Assembly (NCBI GenBank): GCA_022453515.1
Contig: JAJNNY010000016.1
Coordinates: 372,001-436,000 of the forward strand
Origin: Astrocystis sublimbata
Lineage: Eukaryota > Ascomycota > Sordariomycetes > Xylariales > Xylariaceae
Length of the DNA stretch: 64,000 nucleotides
Direction of reading: 5' to 3'
The notes under the pieces are model-generated. The model was given only the letters and a program-made list of their open reading frames with translations, did no database searches and was not told the DNA's origin. Shown here one piece after another: positions 1-11,700 of this stretch. Position 1 is the stretch's first letter; every line of letters starts with the position of its first letter. Position numbers and translations under genes: made by a program.

Positions 1-2395
1 TCGAGTGCGCTTACCTTGAGCCAGTTGCGACTTCGTTTACTTGGCTCGTATCCGCTTTCTTTTCCATCCAGCATCTTAACCATCAAGCCTTCGCAGGATG
101 CTTTCACGCTATCATCCAGGAACACTTGAATTTCCTCAAGCTCCTGACCGTTCATATGAGTTGCAAAGGTGAACTCGCCTTCAACCGGCTGGAAGGCGCC
201 GTGCAGCAGCTCACGACGTTCCCGTAAAGACTTCTCAACGACGGCCTCGCCGTTTAGATACAGAAGGTCAAAAGCGAAGACGCAAACCTTGACTTTGACA
301 TCTTCTACTTTCACGTCCTTCTTCTTCCTGGTCATGAGCTGCTGGAAGGGCAGCACTTTCTTCTCTGTGACATCCCAGGCCACCGTCTCACAATCGAGAA
401 CAAAGCTCTTTGTGCCCTCCTTAATCCACGTGTTCAATTTCCCAAGAATATCAGGGTACTTCTTTGACAGATCTTCCGAGTTCCTCGAGAAAATGGAGGC
501 TACACCCTTGGCAACTTCTTTCGTGGCACCCGGCAGAGCCTCTATATAATCATCGGAGCGTTCGTTGGCAACATAGTGGATCTGGGCACGCTCCCCGTCG
601 TATTTGTACTCACACGTAAATTTCTGGTTTTCGAAACGATCCAATACTTCTGTGATGGCTTTGGTCGGCTTGGCAAGCATAGGTTTTAAGGGTACGCCTG
701 GGCGCAATTTGCAGGTGTTCTTCAGGTTCAATATGCCGTCGTTGATCATCGCTGGCACAATGACGTCCCAGCTTGGCAGCTCACTAGCTAAGTCAGTAAC
801 GACATCCGAAGACTCGGGAGATTGGAATTCTTGGGCCCACATACCTATAGACGGACTTGAGAAGGGCCTCTGCTTCCTCCATCTGAGTCGATGATGGAAC
901 CTTGTTCTTCTGCTCCATTTCATGGGTGATGACGGCCTGGGCAATTGCCACGAGTACGGTCTTCTCGGCCAAACCAAGCCTTAGCTTTCCCTCGAGAAAT
1001 CGAACGAGGTATTTGGCCTCGCTGGGCCCTCCCTTGTCTTTAGAGATATCGACACGGCCAGTGGAGTGAGTGTCGGCAGCTGAAAGCATCTTCTTGATCA
1101 GGTCCACCTTCCGGCCTTGCGCCCCATGTCCACTCACGGTGGCGACATCCATGAGACCTTTGTGAACTCCGCTAATGGTGAGGGCTTTGGGCTTGAACAT
1201 GGTGGGTTGAGTCGATCTACTCTTCACGGCGACAAGCCCAAGATCACCAATTTCCTTTTGGTCGGATTTGATGACCTGCAAGCTGCGCCCCGTCGTCTCC
1301 CCGATAGATTTCATGATCAGAGACTCTCCAATGCCCAGCTCTATACCAGCATAGTCGGGAGCGAGTTTGTTTATCATCAGGAGGATAGTAGACAGGAAAT
1401 CCCCGGGCGTCAAGCGAAGTACCTGTCGGAGGAAGAGAGCACAATGCTCGGTGATGATTAATCGCTTGGTAGTGAGTTCAATGAGGGAGAAGGTGGTGCA
1501 AAGAGCTGCGTAGGGAACAGGTGTGCCGGCTTTCCAGTCGGGATAGGGGTCCTGAGGCTTAGTCGTCAACTTGGTCTGCATCTTCTTACGGCCCTTGGCA
1601 GCAACCTCGGAATTCTCGCCATCCTCATCTTCTTCCTGCCCTACCTCAGATGCAGACTCAGAAGCTGTTCCATCTCTAGATTCGTCATCTTCCTCAGCCT
1701 TCTGTGGTGACTTTCTCTTGGGAGTCGAGGCGGCCGCAGAGGACTTCTTGGGGGATTTCTTGGAGGCGGAAGCCGTGGCTTTCTTCGATTTTGCCGCTTT
1801 GACGACGTCTGGCATAGCCTCGTTGTCATCATCGTCGTCGTCATCGACCCGTTTTCGGTTCCGCCTCGGGCGCTTCGTGACAGGCGCATCCTCCTCCTCC
1901 TCCTCGATGTCTTCCACGGGTTCTTCGAGCTTGACTTTTGCAGGAGGCAACTTCACAGCTGGCTCGGGAGACTGACTGGACCGCGATCGCTTTTTCGTAG
2001 CTGCATCGGCATTAGTCAACATGACGTTAAGAACCACCAAGGTGTCGTGTTCTGGCATTACCCTTTCTGGGACTGGCATTTTCTTTGTCAGTAGTGACAG
2101 GTTCAGCTTTTACAGTCGAAGGGGGTGGTGGGCTTCTATCGCTCGCAGAAGACTCTGGCTCTTGTTTGGTCTTGGTGGTAGCTTTTGTGGCGAAGGAAAG
2201 CTTGGATTGCTGGGTTGGCACTGGCTTCGGGCCGTTTGGCTGACCAAAGAACTTGCTGTACATCACGCAGGCGCGTCAGTAATGCATATCGAACAAGTTA
2301 TGGTCATAAACTCGAGACTTGAAAAGGGCCACAACGGACCCTAGAGTCGTCTGGGCGGGCCTCACATACCCCAGGGTGGCTTGCTTCGGTGGCAT
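1..2395 (-). CDS. cdc9: DNA ligase I (ATP-dependent), 5' part; gene runs off the left edge
   Basis: Replicative DNA ligase that seals Okazaki fragments and repair nicks in the nucleus. I read exons 2370-2395, 2062-2255, 845-2000 and 15-783 (transcription right to left); a GTAAGC donor at 14 leads out of the window, so the C-terminal OB-fold part is missing. The true start is the ATG at 2395 in a 26-nt first exon. It encodes MPPKQATLG and joins KFFGQ, making a PCNA-binding PIP box QATLGKFF (residues 5-12) that intron 1 splits. A long acidic, Lys- and Ser-rich disordered region with KRPRR-type nuclear signals follows, then the ligase N-terminal DNA-binding domain from about residue 230. The adenylation site KYDGERAQ has its catalytic Lys at about residue 519. 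Introns are 114, 61 and 61 nt. The frame is continuous across all joins. It diverges from the HTD2-like gene at 3030. Certain of the family. Confidence 0.95.
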
Positions 2396-3029
2396 TGTGG
2401 ACAGTCGACGGGGCGCACTTGTTGCGACCGCGACGAGGAGACGGCGGGCAGCCACGGCGGGCAGGAATCCTTAGGATTGTGATTGGAGGTGTAAGGTATG
2501 AAACTAAGGTCAAGGAACAGTAGGTAGGGTCAGTGAAGGTTGGACAGTTTTATTGGGGCGACGGGAAAGACAATGGTTGTCTTGGTTAGGTAGGTAGTGG
2601 GTGGTGTGAAAGACGCAGGCAACAGCGGCTACCTACTCGCTCGATGGCGGGCTGCCGAAGTTCCTGCGCGACGCGTTAATTGATGCAGGTGGTGACGCGG
2701 GTAGGTTCCTAATTAGGGATTTACCTAGGTAGGTACCTAGATGAAGGCCCGGCCACTAAATCCTGCACCCGCGGGGTACCTACATGTAGCTACACTCCCC
2801 GCGCCCCGCTTGCCAGAGCTTACAAGAGCTGCTTACCTCCGGTCCTCATTATCTCCAAGACATGCCCGACATGCGAAGAGAAACAAAGTGGCGTGCTGCA
2901 GCCCACATTCTACATGGAGATGACCTGTTCGGCAACTCGCAATTGTCGTCGTTTCCTCTCCTGGATTAGGACACATCAGTTTGAGGATTCAGCATAGGAA
3001 GGAACCCAGCTAGGAAACAAAAACACGGC
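2396..3029. promoter_or_regulatory. Shared divergent upstream region, ligase / HTD2-like
   Basis: This 634-bp gap between two divergent starts should hold both promoters. A dense TACCTAGGTAGGTACCTAG palindrome cluster lies near 2720-2750. I see no TATA box or known operator that I would defend. Confidence 0.5.
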
Positions 3030-4513
3030 ATGAAAGGGCTCAGGAGGCCCAGCCTCCAGCTCCAGCTCCAGCTCCGGCCCACGACGCTGAGCCGTAGTCT
3101 CTTCAGCCAGCGCGAAGCCCCCAGGTCCATCTCGGCAGTGCTGTCATGTCGGTACAGCTCCTCTGCCCCCGAAGGCCCCGAGCCGGGCGCAGCGGGTGTA
3201 GACATCGCCGCCATCAGGGCCGAAATGCTGGGCCGCACGCCACAGGTGCACTTTGACATGATGACCAGCGTGAACTCGATCCAACTGAACACCGCGCTCT
3301 CCGATTTTATCCCCGAGGACATCTGGCAGCGGGTGCTGGTGCGGACGAAAAACCCTCAGCTGCCACTCGGTCACCACCTCGTCTACTTCCCGCTCCACCG
3401 GCGCGGCTCGGACCTCTGTCCAGACGGCACCGATCCCTTTCACAGCCCCCGCGACACGCCCTTCACGCGCCGCATGTGGGCCGGCGGCTCCATCCGACAG
3501 CGTTCGCCCTTATATCTCACCCAGCTCCCGGCCTATTGCCTCGAGCGCATCGTGGACGTACAAGCCAGAGGGCCTGTCGGCCACGAGAAGATCTTTGTCC
3601 AAGTGCTGAGAGAGTATGCGCCACCCAAGCACCTCTCCCGAGCCTTTAAAGCCCTGCCACCCCTTCCACAAAAAACGGAAGCCGTCGAGCTATATGCTCC
3701 ACACTCCCCAAATTACTCGGTCTTATACGACAGTGAACGTTTCGGTGTACGTGATCCAAGTGAGTATGTCCTGGACAGCATCACGGAGCGGAGGACTCTG
3801 GTCTTCATGCGCGAGCGGAGCGACGAGGAAAAGAAAGCAAACCTGGAGCAGGAACAGCGGATTGTTAAGGGTAGGTCCTCTAGGTCCTAGTTTCACTTCG
3901 ATCTGCTGAGCCCCCTCAATCCACTGTATAATCCCTTTGGAATTTTCTAGATCCCAAGAACTAAACCACCTCAAGAGAACAACCCCCCCCTCTTCCTGCG
4001 CAACACTGCATCTTTGAAGTTGCTGACCGCCCAGCAACAACAGCCCCAACATACCCCGACTACTCGATAACTCTAACACCAACACCTGCACTCCTCTTCC
4101 ACTACAGCGCACTCACCTACAACGCGCACCGCATCCACCTCGACCGGTCTTACTGCCGGGAGGCAGAAGGGTACCAGGACCTGCTCGTCCATGGGCCCTT
4201 GTCCCTGACCCTGATGCTCACTGTTCTCTATTCCCGGCTCAAACAAGGAAGACACACTTTCGACAGCATTGACTACCGCCACCTAGCGCCTCTGTACGTC
4301 GGGCAGCCCATGCGCATCTGCGTCAAGCGGCAGAAAGTGCCTGCGCGGGAGAAGGTCGACGAGGAAAGCGATGCGGCAACAGGATCAAACGGAACAAGTC
4401 ACGATCAAAATCCGGAAACTGCGAACACCCCTAGGTCTAAGTGGGATCTATGGGTGGAGGATCATCGCGGTGGGCTGTGCGTCAAAGGTACGGCTGAAGC
4501 TTCAGCTCGCTAG
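3030..4513 (+). CDS. htd2: Mitochondrial 3-hydroxyacyl-thioester dehydratase, Htd2-like (hot-dog/MaoC fold)
   Basis: Predicted dehydratase of mitochondrial type II fatty-acid synthesis, which removes water from 3-hydroxyacyl thioesters (the route supplying lipoate precursors). Exons 3030-3870 and 4044-4513 are joined by a 173-nt intron (GTAGGT..CAACAG). The join is in frame and gives 436 aa. The first about 45 residues are rich in Arg, Leu and Ser without acids, as in a mitochondrial targeting peptide. The first half carries the FAS1-like/MaoC N-domain (PLGHHLVYFPLHRRGSDLCP, then FTRRMWAGGSI). The second exon has FHYSALTYNAHRIHLD and then LLVHGPLSLTL, the conserved hydratase hot-dog segment of fungal Htd2 homologues. 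It ends in a KGTA-type tail common to the family. Mesaconyl-C4-CoA hydratase-like is the alternative database name. Paralogous substrates cannot be excluded. Confidence 0.85.
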
Positions 4514-5172
4514 CTAGATACCCATATCGGGCCGCTGTCTGTGTAATAGCACTATCAGAAAAGGTATTTCCACCCAGGAAATGACTACCACTAGGACTAT
4601 TTTGAGTAATTGAGCCCTCATAAGCAATGCAATCCAGTTTTCATCACGATTTCTCCATTGGACGTAACCAAAGCAGTTCACTACCTAAATAATAGCAACC
4701 TTATAGTTTGCTCGTGTAAGCTCATACGCGATTCGTCACTGTACCACAAACCCCCATTACCACTCCTGCCAAGAAGATATGAATCGATGTTGGCGCACCA
4801 TCTTCCAAGCCGGACGAAAGCAGAATGTCATTTTTGCGTATCACACGAGGTCAACATAATCGAGTGTTCCATATCGTACTTCTCTACTTGGGTAGGTAGG
4901 TATTGGGTATCATATATCTCCTAAAAGAGAATTCAAGGGATTGCCATCCCATGGTATCCTAGTTGCGCCTGCTGGTTCTCGCCCCAGATCTCGTTTTCCC
5001 TAGGAGAAATACGCCAGCCTCGTGGCGATACATGAAAGAAAGTTCAGTAGCGTCGGATATATACAAAAGAATATAGTGAGGTGCTCTCTGTGGAGCTCCC
5101 TGTATCAGCAGATTGTGAGTCGCCACTTGCAAGGGTAAGGAAGTAGATAGTTGGGTCCTGTCAACCTCGACT
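4514..5172. other. Convergent intergenic spacer
   Basis: This 659-bp spacer holds the 3' ends of the HTD2-like gene (plus) and the PH-LRR gene (minus). No ORF with coding character or RNA gene was recognised. Confidence 0.5.
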
Positions 5173-8100
5173 CTAAGCCTCCTCCTCGATTACATAGGTC
5201 TGGCGGGGCCCTGAAGTCTGGCAATCAAACGCACCCTGGTGTCCAGTAACCGTGACGGGGCTTGGTGTATGCAGGGGAGGGGATACGTCTCCGACAGATG
5301 TCATTATGCTAATCGTAGATGCCCTCCTCTTGCCTTTGTAGTATTTCGGTGGCTTGGGAACCAGCCATTGCGGAAGATCATCGTCTTGCCATGCCTCGAG
5401 GTACTCGCTCTCTAGTTGAAGGTCTTGATTTGCGGGGTTATTTTTGTTCATCTCCAGGATGGCCTTAACCTTTAAAGCCTCGGCATCCCAGCATTCTCGA
5501 ACGAACTTCAATGCGCCCTGAAGGCGGTTCTCGGCCGACCTCCCGAGCTTGTCGTTGGACTTCAAGGTCGGCCTTTTCTGTGTCTTCATAAACAGTCGCT
5601 TCTCCTTACTAACTGCGTAATCACGATCGGCCGGGGAAACCAGAAACGATATGAGCTGGTGATTGTAGCTTAGCGCTTGGACGAGCTTGCCGAGCTGGTG
5701 ATGATCAAAATTGTTGTGCTGAATATCAAACATGGCCAATCCTTTGTTGGCCGCAATGATACGACACAGCTCAGTCAAATCCTCGGCAGCGCCCATTTCA
5801 TGGTTTCGCAACCGGAGTTGGCGCAGAGACGTATTATACTTAAGTCCGCCTAATGCGTCAGAGAGACCCCAGCCAAGGTGACCGTCTTCGAGTTTCCCAC
5901 TGTACCCGGACAGATCCAGAAATTCTAACGTGTCATTGCTCCGAAAGAAATTCGACAGGAGCTCGGAAGTCTTTAAGGAAACGCGGTCGGGAGGCCCAGT
6001 TCCTACAAGACTTAAGAATTTGATAGTTTTGTTGTGTGAAAGCGCTCTCAACAGGTCGTTGAAAGTGGCTTCACTTTGGAATTGTATCATGTCGAGATGG
6101 AGCTTAGTAGGAGCTTCATTGCCATGAATGAGATCGATCCAATCCCTTGATCCAGCTTCCAAGGGGTTTCCATTGAGGTGTAGGTGTATCTCCCGACCGG
6201 TGCCAATCCGACAAAATATTCCGTTCACCAGCTCTCCAGTGAGAGCACAGTTGTTCAATGCTAGACGGCGCAAGTCGTTCGATTCGCCAATTTCCAGGTA
6301 CTTCATTATTCCACAGAGCGTTTCAAAATTCAGCTTCGAAGAGCATTAGCGTAGGTCTATAACGTGATGCCGTCAAGAAGAGAATCTCATACCTTCCATC
6401 CTGAGAGGTCCAAATCTTCTAAGCGCCATGCCTCAGAAGATGTGGACCTACTCCATGGTCGGAATAAAGGCCCGCCTAATTCTCCTCTTATTGTGTATGC
6501 AAGGTTCAGGTGTCGTAATCCGGTGGCTTCGTTCAATGTATATGCAATCCGAGATGCCTCTATGCGCCCAGAGTTGTACGATGTGTCGAGTTCCTCAAGC
6601 GAGAAACGTTGCTCGTGGAGTCCCTCCCATAGGTAAACGAGCGATGCTTCATCTAGATTACATCGCGAAATCTCGAAACCTCTTAAGAAATTAGGTCGAC
6701 TCTGAAACACCCGACCTATGTAGTGTTAGTAAAGGCCGCGTTCGAGGTCTGTGACTTCATAGGCAATGTGGCTACTTACAAAGCTCAATGGCGTCAACTT
6801 CTCCAATGGCATTTCCGTTCAGAGTCACTGAGTTGCAGCGCGTCTGTGACGAGCTCCATAGGAGAACCAGTGGAGGCACTACTTCACAAACTACAAGGGG
6901 TGAGGATGAATCAACGTTCTGTTGGGGCAAGACAGAGGGCACCTTGCGGAGCACGTTGGTCAGATCGATGTGCCGAATCGACTCAGTACCAATGAGTAGA
7001 GCTACAAGCTCTTGGAACAAGACCGACGATGTTTCGACCATGTCTGCCTCACTTCGCGTAAGGCTATGCTTTCCTGTCTACACGTTAATAGCAAAAAACA
7101 CAACCGTCAATGAAACCGGGACATACCGGTACGAGACAGCCATATTGTGGACTCGAGTCGTGTAGTGTTATCAAACTTATTTGATAGACTGGAAAAGTCT
7201 ACGTCTTGAAACGAAATGCTTCTGAAGAATTCGTTGAAGCGCAGAGCACGAAGGACGGCGAGTAGTTGGCGCGCGCTATAATGCGACTGGCCTCTAGGCT
7301 TGAGCAAGCAGAATCGTGGAGCGTGATGCACGTCTTTCCACTTCACTGTCCATTCGACTGGCTGGCAGCGGTAGCCTTCGACGAACGCCTCGAGCGTCGT
7401 GCGAAACCCACCGAAATCTTGACCGTTGGGTAGTGGCTGCTGGGCACTGTCGTCTATGTGGAAAACCTCCCGCCTAGTCCACAGGGGCCAAGCTGGCTTC
7501 AGATAAGTATCCGCCAGAAACAGCTTGGAGAGAATTGTCCGATAATGACGGCTAGCAAGCTGGATCTTCTCGGGCGCTTCCATGGGCAAACTAGGTAGGC
7601 AACATTAGGAACTACATGCCAAAGTCTACATGCCCACGGCTACATGTTGGGTAGACAAGAGGGCATTTTGTTGGCTACGCATTGGTGCGAAGGTGGAACT
7701 CACCGAAATGCTAGGTCAAAACGTTCATCATTCACATTCACCCGGACGCGAGAAAGGGTGACCAATCCAAATCGAGCAAAGTAAGGATTGACCTTCTGCC
7801 CATTTGGCGGTGTTGAGAAGTGAGCCAGAAGAAGCGAGTACTTGCTGAAAACAAGGTAAAAGGACGATGACTCCCGCCAGTTCTTCCTTAGTTCACCCGT
7901 GGACCCTGTATAAGGTCTTCGGGGAATAACTGGAAAAATTTCGACGGGATCGTCTCTTTCATGTCTGATGGGATCGAAATATGATTCAATCTCTGGTGGA
8001 GCTTGTTCATCACCCACCGCCTTCACCCTCGCTCTGGCTGCTTGTCGAATCTGCTTGAGCCAATCATCTCGTTCGTCGGGAAGAGGAAAGTCGAATTCCG

Positions 8101-8761
8101 CTGAGACGAAATTATGCGAACCAGTCCCCTTCCACCAGATTTCCAAACCAAACGAAGGCCTTGTCCCTTCGTCCTTGAAAACGGATACGATGCGCTCTAG
8201 CGGCACACTAGACTGAGCATTATCTGTAAGGTCCTTGAGAGAGGCATGAGACTCGACCGGAGACAGGGGGGTCAAGGCCTGTTCGACATTAGATAGCGTC
8301 GGGAACTGGGACACGGCGGCAGCGCGACTTTTGAATTTGAGTAGTGCGGCTGGCGTCAAGACGAGGTATTCTCTTTTCGATTTTAGGAGCGAGGCCTCGG
8401 GCTGCAGAGCCCCAGATTTTATGACAGGCCCGGCATCGCCATGAAGACTCGCGCTTCGACTGATGATAGATGGGGTGGTTGGTTGAGTAGAAGTGGAATC
8501 GCGGCGCGCGCTGCCCTCTGTTGACGACTTGGAGTCGTTTCGAATCAAGCTCTCCTTTCTCAGGGCTTCTGGCGGAGGATTGATCTTGCGCAAGGTTCGC
8601 CTCCTCTGCACCGCGTTGGACACATCTGTTTCGGAGCCGATTGACAGATGAGATATCTGAGAGCTAACACTGAGGGACCGGATCGCTTTCATGGGCGAGA
8701 AGGAAGCTCGTCTCTGTGACTTATCAGGCAGGATCTGCTGGGCCGGATTCATAGAGTCCAT
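5173..8761 (-). CDS. PH-domain plus leucine-rich-repeat protein, CARMIL-like architecture
   Basis: Large cytoplasmic protein of 1,099 aa from five exons: 7704-8761, 7127-7590, 6780-7073, 6393-6715 and 5173-6333. Introns are 113, 53, 64 and 59 nt, and all four joins keep frame. The real ATG is at 8761 (MDSMNPAQQ); upstream in-frame codons lack an ATG. Residues 1-140 are Ser/Arg-rich and disordered. From about 140-290 there is a PH-like fold (YLVLTPAALLKFKS, then GLEIWWKGTGSHNFVSAEF and DDWLKQI). A second beta-rich block with FYLVFSKYSLLLAHF follows. From about residue 540 to 950 there are irregular leucine-rich repeats (LSLVGTG, LEFLDLSGYSG, LRQLRLRNHEMG, LAMFDIQHNNFD). The C-terminus is charged and disordered. 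PH followed by LRR recalls the actin regulator CARMIL, but no capping-protein motif is visible, so the function is inferred only. Confidence 0.82.
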
Positions 8762-11700
8762 CTTCGCGCTTGAGCACCGATACTGGTGGTTACACGGCAG
8801 GCTACGCCTTGAGTCTTCAAGCACTCATTGTGAGTTCGGCGGCGAAGGCAAGGTGGGGGGGTCGGGTTGTCCTCTCGACCCGCAAGCAAAACGAAGCTGG
8901 AGTTAATATCGGTAGGGTTGCCGAACATCAGGATGACGTAGTTCAATCTGGCGAGGGACAATACCTCTCCACGTACATGGACAGCCCAGGCACACGTGTC
9001 GGATACGGTGATTGCGGTGATTGCGGTGGTTTTGGGAGGAATCTAACGAGTCGCTAGGGAGCAACGTCGACGCCGATTCCCCTGAGACAGACACGACAGA
9101 CTTCTTCTGATTTACGAGTACTCGTACGCGTAACGCAGCGACCGACACAAAGGACGGGGTTTTCGGCGACCTTGCAGCTGAAGGAAGAAAGAGGATGACA
9201 GGGCCTTTCCCTATCTCATATCTCTTCGTGTTGATCGTCTCACCTGGCTCGCGCACTAGCATGGACGAGCATGGACTAGCCGGCAGACTACAGCAGCCGA
9301 GCAGCAGGTCTTTGCCCAGTTGGGCGGCCAGGCACGGCCAAGATATGAGATATCCGCGCTGCCTCAAAGGTTAACAGATTACGCAGTGCGAGCGAGGGCG
9401 AGCGCAGTGCTGTGTCGCCGGTTTAGCGTCGAGCGATGACGCGATTAGGCCGCTTTGGGCAAGGTTGCCTATCCAATCGGCCGTGCCTTTACCTACCTGG
9501 CGAGCCTAGTACCAAGTCGCTGTGCTGTCCCTCCGTTCAGTGGTGAGATGTACCAATGAGAGGGCACAGAGGCGGCAGGGGGCCACGGGGTAGTCGACAT
9601 CATCGGCATCTCCATCCAAAAAATGATGCGCTTTCTCTAAACATACACAATTCCCATGAGACAAGTGTTCCCGTTTTCCCCGTTCCCCGGGGATCGAATT
9701 TGTTCTGGAATGCCGAGGTCTGTAGCCTCACTCTATATTGATTGTACTTGTCGCGGATATCACTTCGTTCCGTTGATGTTGTTGACGAGCCACATTGGGG
9801 AGATGGGTCTTGGTATGTATCTCGTCTTTGTCAGCGTCGATCTGGATGCTGACGTCATGCCAAGCACTAGAGTAATGAGGAAATACCCCCCAGCCGAGCT
9901 AGTCCCTTTGATCGGAACATGGCCTAGCGAGCCTAGGTATGCCCGTTCTCTGTTATCGAAATTGATTCAAGTCCATAAGGTAGGTACCATGAGAAACGCG
10001 GTGCAACAAAGTAATTTCCACGCTTCAATCGAAACATGAACCCTTACTCCTCAACAAGAATTTACTCACTTGCCAGCCTCAACATCAACAACACCTGTTT
10101 TCATCCCTCTTGCCTACTTCATCGCAGCCGTACCCGCACAGCCTACTCGCGCACACCTTGAGCTTGGCCGCATTATATGTTAGACATGGTATTTCCACGA
10201 TCGGCTACCACGGAACAAAGAAAGACCACGGAACAAAGGAAGCACATAGTTCCAAGTGGCTGGTCGAATAGTCCCAATGGTACAGGCGGTGCCTTGCCTC
10301 GACGATACCGCTCGGCCATCCTCTGCCATTGTACTACTTGCGTTACTACGATCACTACAGCATTTGCTTACTTTCCATTTATACTGACCAATGGATACCA
10401 GCGCGAACTCCCACTCGTGAACAAAGTGCCTGCGTCCTGCCATCGCGTGATTGTCAACCTTGGCAAGCCTCGTATCATACCATTGCTCCCAACCCCGTCT
10501 GCAGATGATATGACACATAGGCAATCGTCACGCCGCACCAGACAGACTTACAGACCCGACATGGCGTAGCATCAATGCCTATGTCATCGTATACAGACCG
10601 AAAAAAATTGTATATTCTTAATTGATGGACAGGCAATGGGTTTTGCGTGCTACCTCGACGCTCGGGTCTTTTAGTATCAAGTATCGCGAGGGTGATTCCA
10701 GGAGGCACATACGGTAACTCGTGAAGAAGTGGTGACTCTTGTTGCAGCTACGTGGGTTCCGCGAGTTGTTTTGATTTAGAGTGATGATATTAACATGTAT
10801 TTAATAATTGATTGTTGATTTCGATTCTGATAAGACTGAAACGACGCCGCCCCCATCCGCCTTTAATATCCATCCCCGGAACACGCATATTATAATCTAA
10901 TGTCAACATGAAACAATTATATTTACTAGCTGGTCCCAAGGGCGGCACCGCAATGCAGCATCGAGTCCAACTACAGTATCGGGTGCACGATGTTTGGTAA
11001 TGCGGCAGGCATCCAATGTGTAGATCTTGTTTACCTAAAGAGTCTCCATAGTCGCCTATGGTAGACGGGCATGCAGCTGCGTGGAGGCGAAACAGGCAAT
11101 ACCTTCGCCAGCACTGGTTCGAGCATGAGAAACCGCCCTGGCAAGACATTGGATTATATGACAATATGCGGGCCGTGTGCATCGTTGGCCGCCTTGCGAG
11201 CTTGCTCACCTGCAAGATGGCTGGCTGCTGCATAATACGGTTATCTTATGCCCCTACCTACCTGTAAACACGTACAGAGACGCAGCACGCCGACCTGACC
11301 CTCCCTCCCCCTTTCTAATTTTTCTTTCTATTGCCTGATTAATCCGACGAGGGGGCGCGACGACAAGTGGCTCACGACTCTTGCTATGAGGGATCATAGG
11401 TCGAGAGTGACTGCTTGCCACGTTGTATGGAGACAGACTGTTTCCTTTCAAGCAAACAAGGAAGAAGCAAGGTTGCAGCCAGTCGCGCCAGTCTTGAGGC
11501 GAACGGTGAATGCTGGCACCATATCTCGTGCCCTCTGCATATGTGACAGCCACCCGAGCCACAGGTGCCACCAATCCCGCAAGAGGATCGCAAGCCGTTG
11601 GTGTTGCAGTGCCGGGTGTTTGCCCTAACATGGGCGTGGCGCCTCTCCGTATATGCGGCAGCGTGCTTAGTTTCTTCTCAGCTCAACAGTAATAGCAATG

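Noticed and set aside
2256..2369. DNA ligase intron 1 as a fourth introner-like copy
   Set aside because: It shares CAAGTCTCG, a GTATG start and TTACTGAC with the 155-nt introns, at a length close to the acyltransferase copy. The remaining bases do not align and the branch-point word is common to fungal introns, so the case is too weak without a scored alignment.
10790..11233. 147-codon minus-strand ORF with several cysteines
   Set aside because: The cysteines are scattered and no signal peptide lies at the start, so a secreted-protein reading is not supported.
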